From: an uncultured Methanobrevibacter sp.
GTDB taxonomy: Archaea > Methanobacteriota > Methanobacteria > Methanobacteriales > Methanobacteriaceae
Assembly (NCBI RefSeq): GCF_902770715.1
Contig: NZ_CACXTS010000002.1
Location: 1-64,000 of the forward strand
DNA length: 64,000 bases
Direction: 5' to 3'
The notes under the pieces: model-generated
The model's database searches: none
What the model was told of the DNA's origin: nothing
The model's input: the letters and a program-made list of their open reading frames with translations, nothing else
Program-made: the position numbers and the translations under genes
Shown here: piece by piece, positions 20,057 to 28,096 of the stretch
How positions within the stretch are numbered: position 1 is the stretch's first letter
Layout of the letters: every line of letters starts with the position of its first letter

Positions 20057-20785
20057 TTAAATCACCTTTTCATCATCTGGAATAATTCTATTATATACTT
20101 CTATATAAGCATCCATAACTTCGTCATCTTTTCCTTTTCTAAACAATTCCTTATCCAACATGTCTAAGGTTTCGCTATCCCATAATCTGCAGCTATCAGG
20201 GGAAATTTCATCACCTAAAAGGATATTGCCTTGGCTGTCTTTACCGAATTCGACTTTGAAATCAACCAAGATAATTCCGGCATCGGCTAAAAATTCAGAT
20301 AAAACCTCATTGATTTTCAATGCCTTTTCGGTTAAGGTATCAATTTCCTCTTGGGTAGCAATGCCTAATGCCTTGATAATTGAATCATTTAACATTGGAT
20401 CATGGTATTCATCAGCTTTGAAGTCCATTTGAACAATAGGAGGTTCTAATCTAGTACCATCTGCAATAGGATATTTTCTGATTAAACTTCCAGTAGCAAT
20501 GTTTCTAATAATTACTTCAATAGGAATCATATCAAGCTTTTTTGCAATCATAACATTAGGTTCAGGCAAGTCAATGAATTGAGTTTCAACACCGTTTTCC
20601 TCTAAAACTTTGAATATTTTAGAAGAGATAACAGCATTATAAGCTCCTTTATCGTTCATTACTTCTTTTCTCTCACCGTCACCTGCAGTCATGTCATCTC
20701 TAAACTCGATAATGACTTCATCAGGATTATCAGTAGTGTATACACTTTTTACTTTTCCAGAATTAATTAACTCTTTTTTGTTCAT
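20057..20785 (-). CDS. purC: Phosphoribosylaminoimidazole-succinocarboxamide synthase
   Basis: The product is 242 residues. Family motifs seen: SGKVKSVYTTDNPDEVIIEF, FRDDMTAGDGE, PIEVIIRNIATGSLIRKYP, VDFKVEFGKD and DEISPDSCRLWD. It joins aspartate to CAIR in purine synthesis. It is first in the purC-purS-purQ-cobA-glmS run. No strong ribosome-binding site is visible before ATG 20785. Confidence 0.95.
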   Translation of the reverse strand: MNKKELINSGKVKSVYTTDNPDEVIIEFRDDMTAGDGERKEVMNDKGAYNAVISSKIFKVLEENGVETQFIDLPEPNVMIAKKLDMIPIEVIIRNIATGSLIRKYPIADGTRLEPPIVQMDFKADEYHDPMLNDSIIKALGIATQEEIDTLTEKALKINEVLSEFLADAGIILVDFKVEFGKDSQGNILLGDEISPDSCRLWDSETLDMLDKELFRKGKDDEVMDAYIEVYNRIIPDDEKVI

Positions 20786-20867
20786 GATATCAACAAATAA
20801 ATTATTATAATATAATTTTTGGTTTTAATATTATATAAAAATAAGTTAAAAAATAAAAAAATAGTAG

Positions 20868-21152
20868 CTACAATCCGTTGATGTATGCAACATCATCTTC
20901 AGTAAGGCCAAATTTCATCCCATTTAACAAACCGCTTGGAAGTTCAGACAGGACGATAACAGGATAATCCTCATCTGGCTTTAAAAACAATTGATGAATA
21001 ACATCTTGTCTTGTTTTAACTACTATCTTATAGTTGTTATCGCTTTTAGATAGCTCTCCATCAAGAAACACTTTATTGAAAGATTGCTCTAAAAGATAAT
21101 CCGGAAATGACTCTTCGATATCGAAATGTTTTAACAAATCCCTTAAAATCAT
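20868..21152 (-). CDS. Hypothetical protein, 94 residues
   Basis: I do not recognise the family. It is soluble, with MILRDLLKHFDIEESFPDYLL at the start (helical) and a central strand pair KIVVKTRQDVIHQLFL. It lies 5 bp downstream of the membrane-anchored gene at 21158, so the two are probably co-transcribed. Confidence 0.55.
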   Translation of the reverse strand: MILRDLLKHFDIEESFPDYLLEQSFNKVFLDGELSKSDNNYKIVVKTRQDVIHQLFLKPDEDYPVIVLSELPSGLLNGMKFGLTEDDVAYINGL

Positions 21153-21157
21153 TTAAA

Positions 21158-21517
21158 TCATTCCATGCTTGGAAGTTTATCTTGATCGGAATCATATGAA
21201 GAACCAATTAACTCATTGCTTTCAGTGTCGAATTGACGGAACCCTCCGTCCCTGTATGTGACTTCACGGTAGTATCCTGAGCCATTTTGATAATTGAACT
21301 TGACTTCTTCACTAACAATATCGCTATCGCTATCTGATGAAGTGTCATCATCGACAAGAGTTGCGTTTTTGACTGTGTCGGTTTCCTCTTCAACAGCTGA
21401 GTCAGCATCATCACTTTGTTGATTATCATTGGAACCCATAGTATTCAACGCTACAGCTCCGCCAACAATTAATAATGCTATGACAATACCTATCAAGACT
21501 ATAATTGCGTTTTTCAT
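21158..21517 (-). CDS. Membrane-anchored acidic hypothetical protein
   Basis: The product is 119 residues. Residues 4-26 are one hydrophobic segment (IIVLIGIVIALLIVGGAVAL), followed by an Asp/Ser/Glu-rich linker (about 30-70) and a C-terminal part rich in Tyr and Gly (SGYYREVTYRDGGFRQFD). It is probably tethered with the C-terminus outside. A GAGGTGA ribosome-binding site precedes ATG 21517. It is divergent from a second small anchored protein 96 bp away. Function unknown. Confidence 0.65.
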   Translation of the reverse strand: MKNAIIVLIGIVIALLIVGGAVALNTMGSNDNQQSDDADSAVEEETDTVKNATLVDDDTSSDSDSDIVSEEVKFNYQNGSGYYREVTYRDGGFRQFDTESNELIGSSYDSDQDKLPSME

Positions 21518-21613
21518 ATTTTCACCTCGCTAAACTTTTCAATAGTTATTTGAGTATAGGCCTTAAAATACTTTTCTATTCCTTTTATATATTCTTAGAG
21601 TTAATATATAACC

Positions 21614-21823
21614 ATGAAAATGAAAGATGCCACTATACTTTTAATATTTCTGCTTGCCATATTAGGCCTGATAATTGGTGTTTGCTATACTGAAGCAGAA
21701 GATATTGAAAAACCCTCAAACGACAATGATGAAATAGCTTTTGAGGGCTCAGGCGATGAAATCACCATCACTTTAGAACCTAAAGAAAAGAATGAAAGCA
21801 TTATTGATAAACTGTTTACTTAA
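21614..21823 (+). CDS. Small membrane-anchored or secreted protein, 69 residues
   Basis: One hydrophobic segment (about residues 6-25, ATILLIFLLAILGLIIGVCY) is followed by an acidic tail. The layout matches that of the divergent 119-residue protein, though the sequences are not clearly related. Its last 4 bp overlap the convergent DUF2283-like gene. Function unknown. Confidence 0.5.
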   Translation: MKMKDATILLIFLLAILGLIIGVCYTEAEDIEKPSNDNDEIAFEGSGDEITITLEPKEKNESIIDKLFT

Positions 21824-22197
21824 GCTAAAACTAATTGTGTGGATATTTCTGGAATTTTAGCATAATTACTTGCATGTGATTGAAAAATCTGTTTGTTTTC
21901 AATATCATCAATTAGAACTCCAATTGTAGCATTTATTGAAATTAATTTTTTATCAACACATATATCCGCTTTCAGACAAATAATGTTTTTTAAGCTTCCA
22001 TTATCTAAATCAAACCTTTTTGAAGCATCTAAAATTTCAAGAGATACTGGAATACCATCTGTGTCAAAATCAAGCAAGATTCCATCATCCATTTCAATAG
22101 TTTCATCATATTTAAAATTGCGGGTGACTTTAATTCCTAATGTATCTGATAAATAATCATATCTATAAATTACCTCTTGTGAATCATTTTCTCTCAT
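21820..22197 (-). CDS. DUF2283-like protein
   Basis: The product is 125 residues. The stretch YRYDYLSDTLGIKV, then GILLDFDTDGIPVSLEILDAS, matches the DUF2283 layout (a YDxxxDxLYI strand, then D-DxxGxxVGIEILxAS). Its start overlaps the end of the upstream gene by 14 nt, so the two are translationally linked. DUF2283 genes often sit beside DUF4258-like genes in a toxin-antitoxin-like arrangement. A related single gene lies at 52189-52533. Confidence 0.65.
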   Translation of the reverse strand: MRENDSQEVIYRYDYLSDTLGIKVTRNFKYDETIEMDDGILLDFDTDGIPVSLEILDASKRFDLDNGSLKNIICLKADICVDKKLISINATIGVLIDDIENKQIFQSHASNYAKIPEISTQLVLA

Positions 22198-22507
22198 TTT
22201 CGCGTTGCCTCCTAGATTTACTAAAGGAATATACAGTTTTTACTGTAATTTTTTCCAAATCATCAATCTCAATAATTATATACAAATCTTTTGTCTTGAG
22301 TTTTTCATGGGGATAAATTAGTTTAAAACGATTTTCTGATGTTTTAGAAATACTTAGAATCATTTTACCTTTTAAACAATCAAAGATATAATCCAAATTG
22401 ATTTCTCTTTCAAACCAATTATCCAATATATGATTATCCAATCTTAAATCTACACTATCAAAAGATTTTAATATTCTTTGAGCATCTTCAATATTATAAT
22501 CAAGCAT
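22184..22507 (-). CDS. DUF4258-like small protein, possible partner of the DUF2283 protein
   Basis: The product is 107 residues with a GAGG ribosome-binding site. It shows a helix (HILDNWFEREINLDYIFDCL), then two strands (RFKLIYPHEKLKTKDLYIII, KITVKTVYSFSKSRRQ), like DUF4258 and BrnT-type small proteins. The sequence match is weak. The 14-nt overlap with the DUF2283 gene supports a two-gene module. Confidence 0.5.
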   Translation of the reverse strand: MLDYNIEDAQRILKSFDSVDLRLDNHILDNWFEREINLDYIFDCLKGKMILSISKTSENRFKLIYPHEKLKTKDLYIIIEIDDLEKITVKTVYSFSKSRRQRENERK

Positions 22508-22730
22508 TTTATATCCTCATCAATTCTAAGTTTCTTAAAATCAATTAGAATAAATGGCCAAATATTTTAATAGATTGAAACTACACAAGGAATATGTTTT
22601 AAACACTATATTAACTTATTTGAAGTGTTACTGTATGATAAAACATAAAAATGACATATTATTTAAAATTAACTTATAATTGAAGTCAATATTACAAAAT
22701 GAAAGCAATAATTAAAAAAAAAGAAAAAAA

Positions 22731-22751
22731 TGTTATAGATGAACTATAACA
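22731..22751 (-). terminator. Hairpin plus U-tract after the sodium symporter gene
   Basis: TGTTATAG and CTATAACA form a perfect 8-bp stem with loop ATGAA. It lies 1 bp from the stop codon and is followed directly on the minus strand by a U-rich run (complement of 22713-22730). Confidence 0.7.
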
Positions 22752-22752
22752 A

Positions 22753-24243
22753 TTACACTCTCTCTTCAGCATTATCCCACTCAGGGTTTTTAGCAGGAAG
22801 AATAGTGAATATCAAGGTTGCAATTAATAAGACTGCAGCGGAAATCAATGTAAATACCAACTGTTCGAATGTGCCGTTGCTGATAACATCAACCATTCCA
22901 CCAATCCAGATAATTGTTACAACTATCGGTAAAACGTATTTTACAATTAAAAGCCACCATTTGCCTAATTTTAATGTTTTACTTTTGGAATTTAAAAAGT
23001 CAATGAGTTTTTCAGCCTTAAATATCCATGCAAACACAATACATTCCGCTACAACACCAATTAGAATCGCAATCTGATTGATGAATGTATCTACAACACC
23101 CAAGAGGAATCCTCCGAATGCAGTTGCATAAAGCATTGAAACAATAGCCCCTACAGCAATCAATATTGTCATTGTTCTTGACCTTGTCAATCCGAACTTG
23201 TTTTGAATTGAAAAGGACAAAGGCTCGATTGTAGACAATATGCTTGTAAGGCCTGCAAGGTAAACTGTTATGAAGAACAGAGGTCCTAAAACATATGCCC
23301 AATCACCCAGTACATTGAATACGGTAGGATAAACAACAAATACAAGGCCTGTTCCTTGAGTTACAAGATCAGCTACTGCTGTTCCTGATTGCATTGACAT
23401 GTAACCTAAGATTGAAAATACTCCCAATGCTGCGAAGTTTTCAAATAAAGAATTAGCAAGCGCGATGGAAATAGTGTTTGTTATTAAATCAGAACCATCT
23501 TTAGTGTAGCTTGCATAAGTAAATGCAATAGACATTCCAAGGCTTAATGAGAAAATAATTTGACCGAATGCCGCCATCCAAATGTTAAAATTGAATAGAA
23601 GTGACCAATCAGGATTGAATAATTCGGCTAGACCAATTGAAGCACCAGGCAAGGTAAGTGAAAATCCAACAATAACCACCATAATTAGAAACAATAATGG
23701 AACTAATACTTTTGAAACTTTACCTAAACCTTCTTCAAGGTCACGGTGTGAAATAAACCAAATAATTACCCAACCGACAAGCATCGCAATAGCAATAATT
23801 GGAATGAAATTAAGTAAGCTTGATACGGATTCAGAAGATTGTAGAAGAGTAGTTGAAAAGAAAGCGTTAGGATCTGCTCCCCAACCTTTAGTGAAACTCA
23901 AAATCATATAAATTCCATCCCAACCGAGAATAGCTGAGTAATAAATCATAATCATGAATACGGCAACCGGCAAGAACCAACCCAAATACTCCCACTTGAC
24001 ATTAATCTTTTTTATAGCCTTTGCAAAAGATGATTTATAGTTATAACCAACGCCATACTCCAAAATCAAAAAGGGAATACCCATTAAAAGAATTGCAACA
24101 ATATACGGGATGTAAAATGCACCCCCACCATTAGAATACAATACATATGGATATCTCCAAATGTTTCCAAGTCCAACTGCAGAACCAATCATTGCAAGGA
24201 TGAATGACAGGTTGCTGCCCCATTCATTTTTATCTTGTGACAT
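22753..24243 (-). CDS. Sodium-dependent transporter of the NSS/SNF family
   Basis: The product is 496 residues with about 11-12 membrane helices. The first helix region WGSNLSFILAMIGSAVGLGN, then IWRYPYVLYSNGGGAF, is the hallmark of neurotransmitter:sodium symporters (LeuT type). These import amino acids or related amines with sodium. It is a single gene with its own terminator. A fragment of it, about 65 bp with roughly 60 matching, is repeated at 25491-25555. Confidence 0.93.
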   Translation of the reverse strand: MSQDKNEWGSNLSFILAMIGSAVGLGNIWRYPYVLYSNGGGAFYIPYIVAILLMGIPFLILEYGVGYNYKSSFAKAIKKINVKWEYLGWFLPVAVFMIMIYYSAILGWDGIYMILSFTKGWGADPNAFFSTTLLQSSESVSSLLNFIPIIAIAMLVGWVIIWFISHRDLEEGLGKVSKVLVPLLFLIMVVIVGFSLTLPGASIGLAELFNPDWSLLFNFNIWMAAFGQIIFSLSLGMSIAFTYASYTKDGSDLITNTISIALANSLFENFAALGVFSILGYMSMQSGTAVADLVTQGTGLVFVVYPTVFNVLGDWAYVLGPLFFITVYLAGLTSILSTIEPLSFSIQNKFGLTRSRTMTILIAVGAIVSMLYATAFGGFLLGVVDTFINQIAILIGVVAECIVFAWIFKAEKLIDFLNSKSKTLKLGKWWLLIVKYVLPIVVTIIWIGGMVDVISNGTFEQLVFTLISAAVLLIATLIFTILPAKNPEWDNAEERV

Positions 24244-24409
24244 AATTAATTTTCCTATACTATTATGTCAAGTATTTTTGTTATTGGAAAGTTAAAAAGG
24301 TTTATATTTGAAAAAAGAAGTTGAATTTTAAAAAAAATAAAAAAATCAATTTAAACCAATAATATTATTAGCATAAATTAAACAAATGTAAAATAAATTA
24401 AGAATCATC

Positions 24410-25447
24410 CTATGGATTGTCTATGCTCTCAGCGGAAGTTCCGACTGAAATCTTGTCAAGGACTGATGATCCGTAGTGAGGCAATATCACAAGACCTATT
24501 ATTGTTGCCATCCAGAATGAGATGAGCCTTTCAATCACTGTGACTGGTGCTGCAAGGGATAGTGATATTCCTGCCTTTGAATAGAACCCTACCATCACAC
24601 CGTCAACCGCTCCAAGACCTCCTGGCAAGAGTGGAATCATACCGACAAGTGAAGCGATGATGAAAACCTCACCGATTACGATGACGTTCAAAGTGGCTCC
24701 GAAGGCCAGGAAAACTATGTATACACGCATAATCTCGAACACCCATATCACGAATGACAAGGGGATTGTGTAGTACAGCACCTTCCTGTTTGAGATGAGC
24801 ACCTTCATGGTTTCCTGAAATCCGAAGATGTTGTCGTGAATGGTCTTCTCCATGTTTTCTAATCCATTCTTGTACTCCCTGTTTACAATCCTTAAAACGA
24901 ATTTCTCAATCTTGTATCCGAAATTCGGATTGATACATAAGTAGATTAGAATACTTAAGATTGCAACGATTGCAATCACCGCCAAAATAAGAATGATTAC
25001 GCCATGTAGGCATCTGGAAGTAGAACACTGTAGCTGCAATTGTTATTATTGCAAGAACGATGAAGGGAAATGTGTCAAGCATCCTATCGGCCACAACTGT
25101 AGCCAATGTGTCCTTAAGATGGGAGCCATGTTCCTCCGCAAGGATGTATGCCCTTACAGGCTCTCCGCCTCCACGACCGGAAGGTGTGATGTTGTTCACC
25201 GCAAGACCCACCATTGTGATTGGTAAGAGCTGTTTGAAACTCACCTTGATGTCTGTGATGTTGATAATCCATTTCCATCGTAGGTTGTACAATAGATAAG
25301 TGAAAATCTGCACACCTATGGCCAATGCGATTAATGCCTTATTGGCGTTTTTCAATGTGATGATTATCTTATCTATTCCTACAAAATAAAGCATTACAGC
25401 CAAATGACAATACTTAAAATGATAAAAAATGCAGATTTCTTGTCCAT
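24410..25447 (-). pseudogene. AglD/UPF0104-type flippase-like membrane protein with two frameshifts
   Basis: From ATG 25447 the frame reads MDKKSAFFIILSIVI and then breaks at a short A-run (25402-25404). The next frame gives LAVMLYFVGIDKIIITLK through SGRGGGEPVRAYILAEEHG, the family signature, to FYFQMPTW. A second break near 24998-25005 leads into VIILILAVIAIVAIL and on to the stop at 24410. Joined, these give about 345 residues with about eight helices, the normal family length. Relatives are linked to lipid or glycan-lipid transfer. The base composition is visibly more GC-rich than in neighbouring genes. It is either a recent pseudogene or carries two sequencing errors. Confidence 0.8.
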
Positions 25448-25490
25448 GGTTAATATATAATATTTAGTACATTATAAAAATTTTGAATTG

Positions 25491-25555
25491 GTGAAACTCA
25501 AAATCATATAGATTCCATCCCAACGAGAATAGCTGAGTAATATATCATATCATAT
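25491..25555 (-). pseudogene. Short duplicate fragment of the sodium symporter gene
   Basis: Positions 25491-25555 repeat 23891-23958 with two substitutions or so and two single-base gaps. The fragment lies just beyond the frameshifted flippase, on the opposite side from the intact symporter. It encodes the MIYYSAILGWDGIYMI region but is out of context and not a gene. Confidence 0.85.
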
Positions 25556-25647
25556 ATTAAATTATAGTAGAAACATTGTAGTTTAAGTAGTAAACAGATT
25601 ACTTTTTTTAAAAATAATTGGCAATTAAAAAAAAGCTTTAAAATCAG

Positions 25648-25665
25648 AATGGGAAAACTCCCATT
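25648..25665. terminator. Perfect inverted repeat, terminator-like
   Basis: AATGGGA and TCCCATT form a 7-bp stem around AAAC. CCTTTT follows on the plus strand and an A-run lies on the other side, so it could work in either direction. No gene ends right beside it; it may be left from a lost gene in this 680-bp gap. Confidence 0.4.
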
Positions 25666-25844
25666 CCTTTTCACAAATCTTTTACCATGATAACACATGG
25701 CCAACATCTAAGATGTCTAACCTATTTTATGAATTTTATCATATTTAAAGTCTTTTATTAAAATGTCTAAAAATAAAATTAAAACAATTTTATCATTTAA
25801 AAACAATTTTACAAACCAAATACAATCCCGTATTAAAAAATACT

Positions 25845-25873
25845 CTCTTACTTAAATAATAAGAGCTATAAAG
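25845..25873 (+). promoter_or_regulatory. Palindrome and TATA-like box before a small ORF
   Basis: CTCTTA and TAAGAG form a 6-bp dyad (25845-25865) directly followed by TATAAAG (25867-25873). It lies about 75 bp upstream of the 24-codon ORF and could be its promoter and operator. Confidence 0.35.
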
Positions 25874-25948
25874 AGTAAATTCTAAATGTTAATAAAACTT
25901 ATTCACAAATCTTACGAAATTATGAAATTCAAAGTAACGGTGATAACA

Positions 25949-26023
25949 ATGGTCGAAGATATTGTTTTAGCAATTGCATATTTTATAATTGCAATCCATT
26001 ATCTCTACCTAGCCATAGGATAA
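25949..26023 (+). CDS. Possible 24-residue hydrophobic small protein
   Basis: ATG 25949 begins MVEDIVLAIAYFIIAIHYLY and the frame ends in LAIG before TAA 26021. GGTGAT lies 5 nt upstream, as strong a ribosome-binding site as any in the window. The peptide is nearly all hydrophobic after residue 4, long enough to span a membrane once. There is no neighbour in the same operon. With only 24 codons, chance cannot be excluded. Confidence 0.4.
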   Translation: MVEDIVLAIAYFIIAIHYLYLAIG

Positions 26024-26130
26024 ATGGCAAATAGTTGTGTTAAAAACATAGTTATGGATTTTAAATGAATGATATTAACTAAACAATTAGTGGACTAGTT
26101 TTCGCACTGCATTTATAGTTTTAAGCACAA

Positions 26131-26979
26131 CTAATATTTTCCAAAATCAATGAAATCAATTGGATGATTATATCTTTTATCCTCAGGAGGCAACTGCATA
26201 TAATCACCATACAACTCAGTTAAAATCTTATCATAATTTTTAGGAACATTAACATGAATATCCTCAAATTTAACTTGTGTAACCTCTTTAAAATCATTTT
26301 TGTCATATATCAATGGATATTCATGAGCCATAGCTGAAATATCAAATACGTTTTTAGCATTAACATCAGCGTACTTATTTAAAAACTTCAAACATCTTTT
26401 ATTTAATTTGGATGGATTTAAATTTAAAAAATGCAAAATATGATATGCAGAATGTGAAATGACCTTTGAAACAAACGGTAAATCATCTAATCGTATCTTA
26501 GACATTATCAATAAACGATTATATAAGAATGCTTTCTTAAGCTGATAAGAACGCTTATATTTATTGTCTGTTAAATCATCAAGAACAAAAATATCAATAT
26601 TGAATCCTATTGTGAAATCAAGCTGGTCCATCCATTCTTCTTCAAATCGGGTGTTTTTAAGATTTAATTTAGCAAAAAAGTAAGGATAATCACCATGAGA
26701 CTCGGTTGACAACAAATCATATTTTTCATCAGATGAAAATAGCTTCTTGAATCTTTCAAATTCACTTCTTAACATGCAGACATCCAAATCATCGTCCCAT
26801 GGGATGAAACCGCTATGCCTTATTGTTCCCAATAGGGAACCTGCATACATGAAATATGTAACATCGTTCTCATCACAAAAACTGATTAAATCCTTTAAAA
26901 TCATCAATTCAACGTCATGAATATGCTTTAATGTTTCATCATCGTATTCTTTTAGTTTCACTTTATCACTATTTTTCAA
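26131..26979 (-). CDS. LicD-family phosphotransferase (first of three)
   Basis: The product is 282 residues. The family motif GSLLGTIRHSGFIPWDDDLD lies at residues 47-66. LicD proteins move a phospho-group, such as phosphocholine, from a CDP-activated donor to a glycan. It overlaps the phosphonopyruvate decarboxylase gene by 11 nt and is last in the pepM operon, so its donor may be a CDP-linked phosphonate (inference). It closely resembles the LicD at 33253-34086. No membrane segment is seen. Confidence 0.88.
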   Translation of the reverse strand: MKNSDKVKLKEYDDETLKHIHDVELMILKDLISFCDENDVTYFMYAGSLLGTIRHSGFIPWDDDLDVCMLRSEFERFKKLFSSDEKYDLLSTESHGDYPYFFAKLNLKNTRFEEEWMDQLDFTIGFNIDIFVLDDLTDNKYKRSYQLKKAFLYNRLLIMSKIRLDDLPFVSKVISHSAYHILHFLNLNPSKLNKRCLKFLNKYADVNAKNVFDISAMAHEYPLIYDKNDFKEVTQVKFEDIHVNVPKNYDKILTELYGDYMQLPPEDKRYNHPIDFIDFGKY

Positions 26980-28087
26980 GGAATTTCATGAAGTTCTCTT
27001 TATTTTCAATTGCAGTAGTTGTTGGCCTTCCTAAATCTTTTCTGGAGCCTATTGAAGACAATATTTCAATAAATGAAAGTTCATTTCGGGATTTTGCCAA
27101 TGCCAATTCCTTATCCAAATCGTCAAAGTTATCTACTGACACAGCATAGGAATAACCGCATGACTTTGCAACATTAACCAAATCCATTGTTGAAGCTACG
27201 GTAGGCATTCCCCCAACAGTTTCATGAGCACTGTTATTTATAACGATGTGCACAAAATTATCAGGATTTACATTACCTACAAGAGCTAGAGAACCCATAT
27301 GCATTAATGCAGCACCGTCACCGTCTATACACCAAATTTTTTCATCAGGTTTATTGATTGCAACACCTAACGCAATAGATGATGTATGTCCCATTGAACC
27401 AACAGTTAAAAAATCATAATGATGCCCTTGATTATTGGACTCTCTGATTTCAAAAAGCTCACGGCTGGCCTTACCTGTAGTTGAAACGATTGGATCTTCT
27501 CCAGTCACATTAACGATATGTTCAATAATCTCTTCACGAATCATATCATTATCATTTTCATAAACTACCTTTTCATCATAGGTTAAAGCATTTTTGCGAA
27601 CTACAAAAGCAACACACTTGCCTGAATCTAAAATGTTATAATACCCATCCATTGTAGATTTAAGCTCTTCTACAGTCGTATCCTCACTAATTACAAAATT
27701 TTCTATATCCATCAAATCAAGCAAATCGCAAGTGATTTGGCCTTGATAGATATGCTGGGGCTCATCATGAATCCCCGGCTCACCACGCCAACCGATGACA
27801 AAAATGCAGGGAATCGCATAAACCTTATCATTTAAAAGAGAAGCAACAGGATTGATAATATTTCCTTCACCACTATTCTGCATATAGACAACCGGAACCT
27901 TGCCAGTAGCCAAATGATAACCTGCTGCAAGAGCAGTGCAGTTACCTTCATTAGCAGCGATTAAATGATGTTTTTCATCAATACCATAGGTATTCATCAG
28001 ATAATTGCATAATGCCTTCAATTGTGAATCCGGAACACCAGTGTAGAAGTCACAACCCAAAATATCTACAAAATCTTCAACATTCAT
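26969..28087 (-). CDS. Phosphonopyruvate decarboxylase
   Basis: The product is 372 residues, a thiamine-diphosphate enzyme. The N-terminal part has the catalytic-type Glu47 in AANEGNCTALAAG and the signature GWRGEPGIHDEPQHIYQG (about 99-116). The C-terminal TPP site reads CIDGDGAALMHMGSLA. It turns phosphonopyruvate into phosphonoacetaldehyde, pulling the unfavourable PEP mutase step forward. It lies in the same operon as PEP mutase, which makes the assignment firm. Sulfopyruvate decarboxylase is the nearest alternative, but the PEP mutase context argues against it. Confidence 0.93.
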   Translation of the reverse strand: MNVEDFVDILGCDFYTGVPDSQLKALCNYLMNTYGIDEKHHLIAANEGNCTALAAGYHLATGKVPVVYMQNSGEGNIINPVASLLNDKVYAIPCIFVIGWRGEPGIHDEPQHIYQGQITCDLLDLMDIENFVISEDTTVEELKSTMDGYYNILDSGKCVAFVVRKNALTYDEKVVYENDNDMIREEIIEHIVNVTGEDPIVSTTGKASRELFEIRESNNQGHHYDFLTVGSMGHTSSIALGVAINKPDEKIWCIDGDGAALMHMGSLALVGNVNPDNFVHIVINNSAHETVGGMPTVASTMDLVNVAKSCGYSYAVSVDNFDDLDKELALAKSRNELSFIEILSSIGSRKDLGRPTTTAIENKENFMKFLEK

Positions 28088-28096
28088 TGTATTGTC

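Noticed and set aside
25504-25707. 67-residue minus-strand ORF
   Set aside because: It merely reads through the copied symporter fragment and AT-rich DNA, with no ribosome-binding site.
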